Source: Pseudomonas sp. 31-12 (GTDB taxonomy: Bacteria > Pseudomonadota > Gammaproteobacteria > Pseudomonadales > Pseudomonadaceae). Taken from it: a DNA stretch of 64,000 nt. Below the pieces are notes generated by a model. That model was not told the DNA's origin and ran no database searches. It was given only the letters and a program-made list of their open reading frames with translations. The stretch covers positions 992,001 to 1,056,000 of the forward strand of contig NZ_CP029482.1 of NCBI RefSeq assembly GCF_003151075.1, written 5' to 3'. This document shows, piece by piece, positions 1-9,983 of the stretch (within the stretch, counting starts at the first letter, position 1; the number at the start of each line of letters is the position of its first letter). The position numbers and the translations under genes are program-made.

Positions 1-46
1 TGCTAAGGTTCGGCCCTAGATTTTGTATTTTCCCAAGGAAGCCTTT

Positions 47-3000
47 ATGCCGGACGCGACGTCCCTCAGTGCTGGTTTTATGGTTGTTCACGGTAACCGC
101 CTGGACGAGCTGCGCAGCCTGGTGGTCAGCTGGATGCGGCGCTACCCGCTGGCTCCCTTGGAAAATGAAATCGCCCTGGTACAGAGCAACGGCATCGCCC
201 AGTGGCTGAAGCTGGCTCTGGCTGACGACCCTGAAGAAGACGACATGGGCGGCTGCGGAATTGCGGCAGCGATCGACGTTCAACTTCCGGGCAGCTTCAT
301 GTGGCAGCTCTATCGCATGGTTTTGGGGCGTGATGAAATTCCGGTCAAATCCCTGCTCGATAAGGCTCCACTGACCTGGCGCCTGATGCGTCTGCTTCCA
401 CAATTGATCAATCAACCGCATTTCGAACCGCTGCAACGCTTCCTGACCAATGACACCGATCTGCGCAAGCGTTACCAGTTGTCTGAGCGGCTGGCGGATC
501 TGTTCGACCAATACCAGGTGTACCGGGCCGATTGGCTCGAAGACTGGGCAGAAGGTCGTCATCAATTGCGAAACGGCAGAGGCGAGGCCAAACCCCTCAC
601 TCCGGCCAACTGTTGGCAAGCAGAGTTGTGGCGGGCTCTGTTGCTGGATGTGGGTGAGCAAGGCATGGCGCAAAGCCGCGCCGGTGTTCATCAGCGGTTC
701 ATCGAACGTATCAACAGCCTCGACGTGGCGCCCGTTGGATTACCTTCCCGGGTGATCGTTTTCGGCATCTCCTCTCTCCCGGCGCAAGCGCTGGAAGCAC
801 TCGCCGGACTGGCCCGATTCAGCCAGGTTCTGCTTTGCGTGCACAACCCATGTCGCCACCATTGGGCAGACATCGTCGCCGATAAAGACCTGTTACGACA
901 TCAATACAAACGCCAGGCTCGCAAGAACGGCATGCCTGTCGTGCTCGATCCGCAAACCCTTCACCAACATGCTCACCCGCTATTGGCGGCATGGGGTAAG
1001 CAGGGGCGGGACTACATCAATCTGCTCGACAGCTACGACGATCCCAACAGCTACCGTTCGGCATTCCGTGATGGGCGCATCGACTTGTTCAGCGATAGCC
1101 AGCCAAGGAGCATGCTCAACCAGTTGCAGGACGACATCCTTGAGCTACGCCCCCTCAACGAGACTCGCGAGCGTTGGCCGGCTATCGATCTTAACCAAGA
1201 CGAATCCATTCGTTTCCACATCGCCCATAGCGCCCAGCGCGAAGTGGAGATCCTCCACGATCAGTTGCTCGCACGCTTCAGTGCTGATCCAGACCTGAAA
1301 CCTCGCGACGTGATCGTGATGGTCCCGGACATCGACAGCTACGCACCGCACATCCGTGCAGTATTCGGTCAACTTGATCGCTTCGATCCGCGCTTCATTC
1401 CCTTCACACTGGCGGACCAAGGCCAGCGCGGTCGCGATCCATTGCTGATTGCTGTCGAGCATCTACTCAAACTGCCCGACAGCCGCTTCCCCGTCAGCGA
1501 GATCCTCGATTTGCTGGACGTACCTTCACTGCGCGCTCGCTTCGGTGTAGAGGAGCGTGACCTGCCGACCCTGCACCGCTGGATCGAAGGCGCCGGTATT
1601 CGCTGGGGAATGAATGCCGAGCAGCGTGCAGGTCTGGGCTTGCCACAAGAACTGGAGCAAAACAGTTGGCGTTTCGGCCTGCGCCGGATGCTGCTCGGTT
1701 ATGCCGTCGGCAGCGCCACTGCCTGCGAAGGCATTGAGCCTTACGACGAAATTGGCGGCCTGGACGCTGCGCTGATCGGACCTTTGCTCGCACTGCTGGA
1801 CGCGCTGGAGATTGCCCATCAGGAACTGACTCGCCCCGCACCGCCCACGCAATGGGGCGCTCGGTTGCAAGCGTTGGTGCTACTGTTTTTCCAGGCCAGC
1901 AATGAGCATGACGACTACTTGCTGGCCCAACTCGAAGAGCTGCGAGAAACCTGGCTGGAGACCTGCGAGTCAGTGGGCTTGCATGATGAACTGCCGTTGA
2001 CCGTGGTCCGTGAAGCCTGGCTGGCAGGCCTAGACCAAGGCCGCCTGTCCCAGCGTTTCCTGGCCGGGGCGGTCAACTTCTGTACCTTGATGCCGATGCG
2101 AGCGATCCCGTTCAAACTGGTCTGCCTGCTTGGGATGAATGACGGCGATTACCCTAGAGCGCAACCGCCGCTGGACTTCGATCTCATGGGCAGCGACTAC
2201 CGCCCGGGTGACCGTTCCCGGCGCGAAGATGACCGCTATCTCTTGTTGGAAGCCCTGTTGTCGGCACGTGATCAACTCTATATCAGCTGGGTCGGCCGCA
2301 GCATTCGGGACAACAGTGAACGCCCGGCTTCGGTATTGATTGGCCAACTGCGCGATCACCTCGCCGGCGGCTGGCGATTACAGTCCGACAGTGAAAAGCT
2401 GCTTGAGTCCATGACTCAGGAACACCCGCTGCAACCCTTCAGCGCCCGCTATTTTCATGAAGGCGACGCCCTGTTCAGCTATGCCAGCGAGTGGCAGGTG
2501 CTTCATCAGACCGGTGAACAGGCAACGGAAATCAAGGCCCTTGACGCCTATGTTCAAGAAGAGCCGCTAAGTCTCGGTCAACTGCAGGACTTCCTGCGCA
2601 ATCCCGTGCGACATTTTTTCAGTCAGCGACTCAAGGTGTTCTTCGAAGCGGCTGAAGCACCTCTGGCGGATGAAGAGCCCTTTGTACTTGACGCTCTCCA
2701 ACGCTATAGCCTCAGTGACAGTCTGCTCCAAGCGGCGCTCGGACAACTGGATCGCGCCGATCATGCGCTTGAGGCCCAGGCAAAGCGTCTGCAGAACAGT
2801 GGTCTCTTGCCCATGGCCGGTTTCGGCGAATGTCTGCAGCGAGAGTTGATCGAGCCATTGCCGGATCTGTTGCAGCGTTACCAACAGCTCTTGGCGTTGT
2901 GGCCGACACCGCTCACCAGTGCGTTGCCAGTCAACCTGGAGCTGGAAGGCCTGCGCCTTGAAGGCTGGCTCAGTGGTCTGCATCAACGTGCGGATGGCGG

Positions 3001-3499
3001 CCTGCTGTCGGTCACCACGATTCCCAACAGCATCGGTTCGATCAAGACCCGCAAGTGGCATCGACTGACGCGACCGTGGGTCAATCATTTGGTCGCTTGC
3101 GCCAGCGGCATGTCGATGACCACCGCGTTAGTGGCCAGTGATGACACTCTTCTACTCGCCCCGTTGGAGGAGGACGCTGCACGTCATGCCCTCAGTAACC
3201 TGTTGCAAGCATGGCAAACAGGCATGCGCCAACCCCTTCCGATCGCGGTGAAAACAGCCTTCGCGTGGCTCTCTCAAACTGACCCGCTCAAAGCCGACGC
3301 CGCCGCGCGCAAGGCCTATGAAGGCGACGGTCAAACCACCGGCGGCGAGCGCCGCGAAAGCCCTGCACTCGCCCGACAGTTCGCCGATTACGACGCTCTG
3401 ACCGCTGACGAGACCTTCCCCGATTGGTGCAACGCTTTGTACAAACCGATGCTCGAAGCCCCCTGGCGTTCATTGACCAGCGAGGAGGCGCGCTCATGA
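47..3499 (+). CDS. recC: Exodeoxyribonuclease V subunit gamma (RecC)
   Basis: RecC is the Chi-recognition and scaffold subunit of the cytoplasmic RecBCD helicase-nuclease, which processes double-strand breaks for RecA. The 1150-residue product has the usual family length. It begins with the typical RecC segment around 'GFMVVHGNRLDELR' and carries the inactivated helicase-like core, for example 'ALVQSNGIAQWLKL' near residue 50. I chose the ATG at 47 because AAGGA sits 7 bases upstream; an in-frame TTG at 23 is less likely. The stop overlaps the recB start (ATGA), so recC, recB and recD form one translationally coupled operon. The promoter lies off or at the left edge of the window. Confidence 0.96.
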   Translation: MPDATSLSAGFMVVHGNRLDELRSLVVSWMRRYPLAPLENEIALVQSNGIAQWLKLALADDPEEDDMGGCGIAAAIDVQLPGSFMWQLYRMVLGRDEIPVKSLLDKAPLTWRLMRLLPQLINQPHFEPLQRFLTNDTDLRKRYQLSERLADLFDQYQVYRADWLEDWAEGRHQLRNGRGEAKPLTPANCWQAELWRALLLDVGEQGMAQSRAGVHQRFIERINSLDVAPVGLPSRVIVFGISSLPAQALEALAGLARFSQVLLCVHNPCRHHWADIVADKDLLRHQYKRQARKNGMPVVLDPQTLHQHAHPLLAAWGKQGRDYINLLDSYDDPNSYRSAFRDGRIDLFSDSQPRSMLNQLQDDILELRPLNETRERWPAIDLNQDESIRFHIAHSAQREVEILHDQLLARFSADPDLKPRDVIVMVPDIDSYAPHIRAVFGQLDRFDPRFIPFTLADQGQRGRDPLLIAVEHLLKLPDSRFPVSEILDLLDVPSLRARFGVEERDLPTLHRWIEGAGIRWGMNAEQRAGLGLPQELEQNSWRFGLRRMLLGYAVGSATACEGIEPYDEIGGLDAALIGPLLALLDALEIAHQELTRPAPPTQWGARLQALVLLFFQASNEHDDYLLAQLEELRETWLETCESVGLHDELPLTVVREAWLAGLDQGRLSQRFLAGAVNFCTLMPMRAIPFKLVCLLGMNDGDYPRAQPPLDFDLMGSDYRPGDRSRREDDRYLLLEALLSARDQLYISWVGRSIRDNSERPASVLIGQLRDHLAGGWRLQSDSEKLLESMTQEHPLQPFSARYFHEGDALFSYASEWQVLHQTGEQATEIKALDAYVQEEPLSLGQLQDFLRNPVRHFFSQRLKVFFEAAEAPLADEEPFVLDALQRYSLSDSLLQAALGQLDRADHALEAQAKRLQNSGLLPMAGFGECLQRELIEPLPDLLQRYQQLLALWPTPLTSALPVNLELEGLRLEGWLSGLHQRADGGLLSVTTIPNSIGSIKTRKWHRLTRPWVNHLVACASGMSMTTALVASDDTLLLAPLEEDAARHALSNLLQAWQTGMRQPLPIAVKTAFAWLSQTDPLKADAAARKAYEGDGQTTGGERRESPALARQFADYDALTADETFPDWCNALYKPMLEAPWRSLTSEEARS

Positions 3500-6400
3500 C
3501 CACGAAAACACCGCTGGCCCTGGCGTTCCCCCTGAGCGGCAGCCAACTGATCGAAGCGAGCGCCGGTACCGGCAAGACCTTCACCATTTCTGCACTTTAC
3601 CTGCGTCTGGTCCTCGGCCACGGCGGCGAATCGACTGGTTTTGGGCGTGAACTGTTGCCGCCGCAAATCCTCGTTGTGACGTTCACCGATGCCGCAACCA
3701 AAGAGCTGCGTGAACGTATTCGCACCCGTCTTGCCGAAGCGGCCCGATACTTTCGTGATGAGACCCAGGCTCCCGATAGCCTCATCGCTGAACTGCGTGA
3801 TGAGTACCTGCCCGAACAGTGGTCTGGCTGCGCAAACCGTCTGGACATCGCCGCGCAGTGGATGGATGAAGCCGCCGTCTCGACCATCCACAGTTGGTGC
3901 CAGCGCATGTTGCGCGAGCACGCCTTCGACAGTGGCAGCCTGTTTACCCAGACCCTGGAAACCGATCACAGCGATTTGCTGGGCGAAGTCTTGCGTGATT
4001 ACTGGCGGCTGTTCTGCTACCCGATGCAGGGTGATGCACTGAACTGGGTGCGGGGTAATTGGGGGGGGCCGGCAGCGCTGTTGCCGCGCGTACGCAGCTT
4101 GTTCGCCAGCGAGCGTGACAGCGTTGAAGGCAAGGCACCTGCCGAGCTGATCACCGAGTGCTTGCAGGAACGACGATTAGCTTTGCTTGAACTCAAGATG
4201 CCATGGCGCCAGTGGGCAGATGAGTTGCTCGCCATCTGCCACCAAGGTGTTGCGAGCAAGAGCGTCGACGGCCGAAAGATGCAGGCACGTTATTTCGAAC
4301 CCTGGTTCGAAAAGTTGAAAGCCTGGGCCGAAGATGAGTCCCTCGAGCAATTGGATATTGGCACTGGCTTCACTCGCCTGACGCCTGACGGCATGGCCGA
4401 AGCCTGGAAGGGCGACGCACCCCGTCATCCGGGGCTGGACGCCATGCCCGGGCTCAAGGCCAGTCTTGACGGCTTGCCAACCCCCGACGCCGCCGTTCTG
4501 CAACATGCTGCTCAGTGGGTCGGAGCACGGTTCGAGGAAGAAAAACGACGCCGCGCGGAGATGGGCTTCGATGACATGCTGATTCGCCTCGACGCCGCTT
4601 TGCAATCCGATGGCGGTGAACGCCTGGCGAACCTGATTCGCGAACAGTTTCCGGTGGCGCTCATTGATGAGTTCCAGGACACCGACCCGGTGCAGTATCG
4701 GATTTTCGAAAGCATCTATCGCATCGAAGACAACAACCCCGAATGCGGCCTGTTTCTGATCGGCGACCCCAAGCAAGCGATCTACGCGTTCCGCGGTGCT
4801 GACATCTATACCTACCTGCGCGCCCGCCAGGCCACCGTCGGCCGTCTGCATACCCTCGGTACAAACTTCCGCTCCAGCCATGGCATGGTCAATGCGGTGA
4901 ATCATGTGTTCGAGCGCGCCGAGTCTCGTGAGCTGGGGCGCGGCGCGTTCCTGTTTCGTGAAAAGAACGGCGACAACCCGGTGCCGTTTCTGCCCGTCGA
5001 ATCCCAAGGGCGCAAAGAAGTTCTGCACATCGACGGCCAGCTTGTGCCAGCTCTGAACATCTGGCACCTGTCCGCCGATCAGCCACTGTCCGGCGTGGAA
5101 TACCGACAAAAACTCGCCGCCGCCTGCGCCAGTGAAATCACCGCATTACTCAATGGTGGCCAACTAGGCCGGGCTGGGTTCATAGAGAAGGACAAGGTAT
5201 TCAGGGGCCTGCTGCCAGCCGACATCGCGATCCTGGTCCGCGACGGCAAAGAGGCCCAGGCCGTGCGCGGCGAATTGTCTGCCCGCGGTGTGCGCAGCGT
5301 TTATCTGTCGGACAAAGATTCGGTATTCGCCGCTCAAGAGGCCCACGACCTGCTGGCCTGGCTCAAAGCCTGCGCCGAGCCGGATGTCGAGCGGCCACTG
5401 CGAGCCGCGTTGGCCTGCATCACGCTCAACCTGTCCCTGGCGGAACTGGAGCGGCTGAATCAGGATGAACTGGCTTGGGAAGCGCGGGTCATGCAGTTCC
5501 GCGGTTATCGCGAGTTGTGGCGCAAGCAAGGCGTGCTGCCCATGTTGCGGCGCTTGCTGCATGACTTCCAGCTCCCTCGGTCGTTGATCGCGCGCAGCGA
5601 TGGCGAACGGGTACTGACTAACTTGTTGCACCTCTCCGAACTGTTGCAACAGGCCGCTGCCGAACTCGATGGCGAGCAGGCGCTGATTCGTCATCTGTCC
5701 GAGCATCTGGCTTTGTCCGGTCAGGCCGGCGAAGAACAAATCCTGCGTCTGGAAAGCGACGAGCAGTTGGTCAAGGTCGTGACCATTCATAAATCCAAGG
5801 GCCTTGAGTATCCCTTGGTGTTTCTGCCGTTTATCTGCTCGGCAAAACCCGTGGATGGCAGCCGTTTGCCGCTGCATTACCACGATGCAAACGGCAAGGC
5901 CCAGGTGACTTTGAAGCCGACTGCCGAGTTGATCGCCCTGGCCGATGATGAGCGTCTAGCCGAGGATTTGCGTCTGCTCTATGTCGCCCTGACCCGGGCG
6001 CAACATGCCTGCTGGCTCGGTGTGACCGATCTCAAGCGCGGCAATAACAACAGCTCGGTGCTGCACCTTTCTGCCTTGGGTTACTTGCTGGGTGGTGGAG
6101 TTCCACTGGCCGAGTCCGCAGGTTTGAAACGCTGGCTCGAAGACCTTCAACTGGACTGCCCGGCACTTCTGTACGGAGACATGCCGCCAGCAACGGCCGA
6201 GCATTACCATCCTCCCCGCAATGACGCGACGTTGCTCGCGCCGCTGATACCCAAACGCAAGGCCAGCGAAAACTGGTGGATTGCCTCGTACAGCGCTTTG
6301 CGCATCGGCGACAGTTTGAGCGTGGGCAGTGACGAAGCGCCGGAGAACCCGCAAGCGCAAAAGCTCTTCGATGACGAACGCCTCGATCCGGACGCACCGC

Positions 6401-7185
6401 GAGAAGTGGTCGCCGGCGGTGCTGATATCCATCGATTCCCCCGCGGCCCAAACCCTGGCACCTTTCTCCATGGTTTGCTGGAATGGGCCGGTGATGAAGG
6501 TTTCACTGCCGCACCACAAGTCGTTGAAGACGCCATTGCCCGTCGCTGCAATCGCCGTGGCTGGGAAGGCTGGATCACCACCCTGAGCGATTGGCTGCAA
6601 CACTTGCTCAAATCTCCGTTGCACCTCGGCGGAAGCCAGGCTCCGGTCGTGTTCGAGCAGCTCACCCAATACCGTGTCGAGATGGAATTCTGGTTCGCCA
6701 GTCACAAAGTCGACGTGCTCAAGCTGGATGAACTGGTGCGCCAATACACGCACAACGGCGTCGCGCGGGTGGCCGCCGAACCGGTTTTGCTCAACGGCAT
6801 GTTCAAAGGTTTTATCGACCTGACGTTCGAGCACGATGGCCGATATTACGTCGCCGACTACAAATCCAATTGGCTCGGCCCCGATGACGCGGCCTACACC
6901 GAACAGGCCATGGAACAGTCGATCCTCGACAATCGCTACGACCTGCAATACGTGTTGTACCTGCTGGCTCTGCATCGCCAGCTCAAGGCGCGGCTTGTCG
7001 ACTACGATTACGACCGGCATGTCGGTGGCGCGCTGTATCTGTTCCTGCGCGGTACGCGGGCATCCACCCAGGGCGTGTGTTTCGCCCGTCCGCCCAGAGA
7101 GCTGATCGAGCGTCTGGATCGTCTGTTTCAGGGCAAAGCAGAACCGAAGGCCGAACCCGCCTGGGAACAGGGAGTACTGCTATGA
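3496..7185 (+). CDS. recB: Exodeoxyribonuclease V subunit beta (RecB)
   Basis: RecB is the 3'-5' helicase and only nuclease subunit of RecBCD. The 1229-residue protein shows a superfamily 1A Walker A motif ('ASAGTGKTFT', near residue 20), motif II 'IDEFQDTDPVQ', and 'GDPKQAIYAFRGAD' (motif III region). 'HKSKGLEYPLVF' and 'LYVALTRAQ' follow in the second RecA-like domain. The C-terminal nuclease signature 'GFIDLTFE...YYVADYKSN' holds the expected Asp and Lys residues. The start is the ATG overlapping the recC stop, preceded by GAGG. An upstream in-frame start inside recC exists but has no advantage. All catalytic motifs look intact. Confidence 0.97.
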   Translation: MTTKTPLALAFPLSGSQLIEASAGTGKTFTISALYLRLVLGHGGESTGFGRELLPPQILVVTFTDAATKELRERIRTRLAEAARYFRDETQAPDSLIAELRDEYLPEQWSGCANRLDIAAQWMDEAAVSTIHSWCQRMLREHAFDSGSLFTQTLETDHSDLLGEVLRDYWRLFCYPMQGDALNWVRGNWGGPAALLPRVRSLFASERDSVEGKAPAELITECLQERRLALLELKMPWRQWADELLAICHQGVASKSVDGRKMQARYFEPWFEKLKAWAEDESLEQLDIGTGFTRLTPDGMAEAWKGDAPRHPGLDAMPGLKASLDGLPTPDAAVLQHAAQWVGARFEEEKRRRAEMGFDDMLIRLDAALQSDGGERLANLIREQFPVALIDEFQDTDPVQYRIFESIYRIEDNNPECGLFLIGDPKQAIYAFRGADIYTYLRARQATVGRLHTLGTNFRSSHGMVNAVNHVFERAESRELGRGAFLFREKNGDNPVPFLPVESQGRKEVLHIDGQLVPALNIWHLSADQPLSGVEYRQKLAAACASEITALLNGGQLGRAGFIEKDKVFRGLLPADIAILVRDGKEAQAVRGELSARGVRSVYLSDKDSVFAAQEAHDLLAWLKACAEPDVERPLRAALACITLNLSLAELERLNQDELAWEARVMQFRGYRELWRKQGVLPMLRRLLHDFQLPRSLIARSDGERVLTNLLHLSELLQQAAAELDGEQALIRHLSEHLALSGQAGEEQILRLESDEQLVKVVTIHKSKGLEYPLVFLPFICSAKPVDGSRLPLHYHDANGKAQVTLKPTAELIALADDERLAEDLRLLYVALTRAQHACWLGVTDLKRGNNNSSVLHLSALGYLLGGGVPLAESAGLKRWLEDLQLDCPALLYGDMPPATAEHYHPPRNDATLLAPLIPKRKASENWWIASYSALRIGDSLSVGSDEAPENPQAQKLFDDERLDPDAPREVVAGGADIHRFPRGPNPGTFLHGLLEWAGDEGFTAAPQVVEDAIARRCNRRGWEGWITTLSDWLQHLLKSPLHLGGSQAPVVFEQLTQYRVEMEFWFASHKVDVLKLDELVRQYTHNGVARVAAEPVLLNGMFKGFIDLTFEHDGRYYVADYKSNWLGPDDAAYTEQAMEQSILDNRYDLQYVLYLLALHRQLKARLVDYDYDRHVGGALYLFLRGTRASTQGVCFARPPRELIERLDRLFQGKAEPKAEPAWEQGVLL

Positions 7186-9290
7186 GTCGCACCTTCGCCG
7201 ATTTACTGCCCACGCCATTGGCAGCCGAAAGCCTGGCGGATCTCGCGCCCCTGAGTCGCGCCGATGATTTGTTGCTGTTGCTGTCGCGCTGGGTTGAACG
7301 CGGCTGGCTGCGGGCGCTGGACAAGGCCTTTGTGGCCTTCCTCCACGAGCTTGCCCCCGACGATGATCCGCTGGTGTTGCTCGCTGCCGCATTGACCAGT
7401 CACCAACTGGGTCACGGCCATGTCTGCCTGGATCTGTTCGAGACGCTCAAAGAGCCGGATTTCGCCCTGTCGCTGCCACCGGAAGGCGATCTGCAAAGTG
7501 GCGCGATGTTGTTGCCCTCGCAACTGCTTGAAGCGCTGGACGGCGCCCATTGGTGCAAGGTTCTGGCGTCCAGCCGTCTGGTGGCGCTGGCCGTCGATGG
7601 TCGTGAGGCGGCGCAATCCCGGCCCTTGGTTTTGTCGGGCAAGCGCCTGTACCTGCGTCGCTACTGGGTTTACGAAAGACGCATCGACAACGCCCTGCGC
7701 CTGCGCCTGGCTGAGCATGAAACAACGCCGAATGATTTACCTCAACGCCTGACAGGTTTGTTCGGTCCAGCCAAATCCGGGGAAGTGATCGACTGGCAGA
7801 AACTCGCCTGTGCTCTGGCGACTCGTAGTCCTTTCAGTATTGTCACCGGCGGCCCGGGGACCGGCAAAACCACCACGGTCGTGAGGTTGTTGGCGTTGCT
7901 TCAGGCTCCCGCAGTGGAGGCTGGTAAACCATTGCGCATCCGTCTGGCCGCACCCACCGGCAAAGCGGCGGCACGGCTGACGGAGTCCATCAGCCAGCAA
8001 GTCCGGACGCTGGACGTCGCGCAAACCGTTAGAGAAAAGATTCCGTCTGACGTGACCACCGTGCACCGCTTGCTTGGCAGTCGGCCTGGCACCCGGCACT
8101 TCCGTCACCATGCCGGCAATCGCTTGCCGCTGGATGTACTGGTGGTGGACGAAGCCTCGATGATCGACCTGGAAATGATGGCCAACCTGCTCGACGCGAT
8201 GCCCGCTCATGCCCGGTTGGTGCTGCTCGGCGACAAAGATCAACTGGCATCGGTGGAGGCCGGCGCTGTGCTGGGAGATCTATGCCGCGACGCCGAGGCT
8301 GGTTGGTACAGCTCGCAAACTCGCCAGTGGCTGGAAACGGTCAGTGGTGAAAATCTGGACGCCAGCGGTTTGCAGGAAGACGCTGACGGAACTCACCCTT
8401 TGGCCCAGCAAGTGGTGATGTTGCGCCACTCGCGCCGGTTCGGTGAGGGCAGCGGCATCGGCCAGTTGGCGCGTTGGGTCAACCAGCAACAACCGGAAGA
8501 TGCGCGCACGTTGCTGGCGGCTCAAAGTCATGACGATGTGTTTTCCTTGCCCCTCAAAGGTGAGCAAGACCGGGCGCTGGAGCGCTTGCTGCTCGAAGGC
8601 CATGGCGACGGACCGCAAGGTTATCGCCACTACTTGAATCTTCTTCGCAGCCAACGGCCAGCGCTCGACAGCCAACTCGATGATCCATGCTGGACCGATT
8701 GGGCACGTCAGGTGTTGCAAGCCTTCGACGCCTTCCAGTTGTTGTGCGCCGTACGCAAAGGGCCGTGGGGCGTGGAGGGTTTGAATCAGCGTGTGACTGC
8801 CGCCCTGCTCAAGGCTCGACTGATCGACAGCGACCAGCAGTGGTACGAAGGTCGGCCCGTTTTGATGACGCGCAACGACTATGGCCTGGGGTTGATGAAC
8901 GGCGACATCGGCATTGCGCTCAAACTGCCGGAACGTGATGGACTCGAGTCAGGCAAACACGTCCTGCGTGTCGCGTTTCCGCGTAATGATGGCCCGGGGG
9001 GCGTGCGATTCGTTCTTCCGAGTCGGCTCAACGATGTCGAAACGGTTTACGCCATGACCGTACACAAATCCCAGGGCTCGGAGTTTGCCCATACGGCGTT
9101 GATTCTGCCGGATGCCTTGAACCCGGTACTGACCAAGGAACTGATCTATACCGGGATCACCCGGGCCAAAAACTGGTTCACCCTGATCGAACCTCGTGCC
9201 GGGGTGTTTGAGGAGGCCGTACGACGCAAGGTCAAGCGCTTGAGCGGGCTGATGCTGGAGTTGGAAGATGGGATCGATTCGAGCCATTGA
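7182..9290 (+). CDS. recD: Exodeoxyribonuclease V subunit alpha (RecD)
   Basis: RecD is the 5'-3' helicase of RecBCD. The 702-residue protein has Walker A 'GGPGTGKTTTV', Walker B 'VLVVDEASMIDLEMM', 'LLGDKDQLASVEAGAVLGD' and the C-terminal 'YAMTVHKSQGSEF' and 'YTGITRAK' motifs typical of SF1B helicases. The start codon overlaps the recB stop (ATGA), which indicates translational coupling. The gene is followed by a 117-base spacer before yfiR, in which I see no strong terminator. Confidence 0.97.
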   Translation: MSRTFADLLPTPLAAESLADLAPLSRADDLLLLLSRWVERGWLRALDKAFVAFLHELAPDDDPLVLLAAALTSHQLGHGHVCLDLFETLKEPDFALSLPPEGDLQSGAMLLPSQLLEALDGAHWCKVLASSRLVALAVDGREAAQSRPLVLSGKRLYLRRYWVYERRIDNALRLRLAEHETTPNDLPQRLTGLFGPAKSGEVIDWQKLACALATRSPFSIVTGGPGTGKTTTVVRLLALLQAPAVEAGKPLRIRLAAPTGKAAARLTESISQQVRTLDVAQTVREKIPSDVTTVHRLLGSRPGTRHFRHHAGNRLPLDVLVVDEASMIDLEMMANLLDAMPAHARLVLLGDKDQLASVEAGAVLGDLCRDAEAGWYSSQTRQWLETVSGENLDASGLQEDADGTHPLAQQVVMLRHSRRFGEGSGIGQLARWVNQQQPEDARTLLAAQSHDDVFSLPLKGEQDRALERLLLEGHGDGPQGYRHYLNLLRSQRPALDSQLDDPCWTDWARQVLQAFDAFQLLCAVRKGPWGVEGLNQRVTAALLKARLIDSDQQWYEGRPVLMTRNDYGLGLMNGDIGIALKLPERDGLESGKHVLRVAFPRNDGPGGVRFVLPSRLNDVETVYAMTVHKSQGSEFAHTALILPDALNPVLTKELIYTGITRAKNWFTLIEPRAGVFEEAVRRKVKRLSGLMLELEDGIDSSH

Positions 9291-9407
9291 AAGGGGGCCG
9301 CTGGATGACGAAAACTGTCCGAAGTGCCGTAGTGCGTCGCCTCGCTGGGGTTTCAACCCTATGCTATCGTTGCGGCATCATTTCGTAACATCGAAGAGAA
9401 TCCCTGC

Positions 9408-9983
9408 ATGAAGGTGGCTGTCTGGATGACAGGGCGCGTCGTTGGCCGCAAGCAAGTGCTGCTCGCGGGGTTTCTCTACTTGCTGAGCGGTGTTGTGTTC
9501 GCTCAATCGGAAACCCCGATGAGCATGGCCGACCAACGCGCCAAATCGGTCACGCAGGTTGTCCTCGGGATTCTCAGTTACGCGCGCTGGCCTGTTGAGC
9601 CTGCACAGCTGCGCCTCTGCGTGGTCGGCCCCACCGAATACACCGACGACCTGGTCAAGGGCACGACCCAGGCCACCGGCCGGCCCGTCACCGTGCGCCG
9701 GCTGTTGGCCGACAACCCGTCGATTGTCAGTGAGTGCGATGCGGTGTACATCGGCAAGTTGACCGGTGACGAGCGCAGCCAACTCTTCTCTTCGTTGACA
9801 GGACGTCCGGTGCTGAGCATCAGCGAAAGCGACGATCAATGCACCGTCGGCAGCCTGTTTTGCCTCAGGGTCACTGATGATCAGGTGTCCTTCGAGGTCA
9901 ACCTCGACTCCGTCGCCCGCAGTGGTGTGCGCATTCACCCCAGCGTGCTGCAACTGTCGCGCCGCAAGTCGGCGGCGCCATGA
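9408..9983 (+). CDS. yfiR: Periplasmic YfiN repressor YfiR
   Basis: YfiR is a small periplasmic protein that binds and inhibits the diguanylate cyclase YfiN; redox or envelope stress and YfiB relieve the repression (known from P. aeruginosa). The 191-residue product has an N-terminal signal segment (hydrophobic 'VLLAGFLYLLSGVVFA', about residues 18-33) and the DUF4154/YfiR domain. The four cysteines expected for its disulfides are present (in 'RLCVVG', 'SECDAVY', 'DQCTVGSLFCLRV'). Its stop overlaps the yfiN start (ATGA), and gene order matches the P. aeruginosa yfiBNR operon. The ATG follows a weak GAAGAGAA ribosome site. Confidence 0.9.
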   Translation: MKVAVWMTGRVVGRKQVLLAGFLYLLSGVVFAQSETPMSMADQRAKSVTQVVLGILSYARWPVEPAQLRLCVVGPTEYTDDLVKGTTQATGRPVTVRRLLADNPSIVSECDAVYIGKLTGDERSQLFSSLTGRPVLSISESDDQCTVGSLFCLRVTDDQVSFEVNLDSVARSGVRIHPSVLQLSRRKSAAP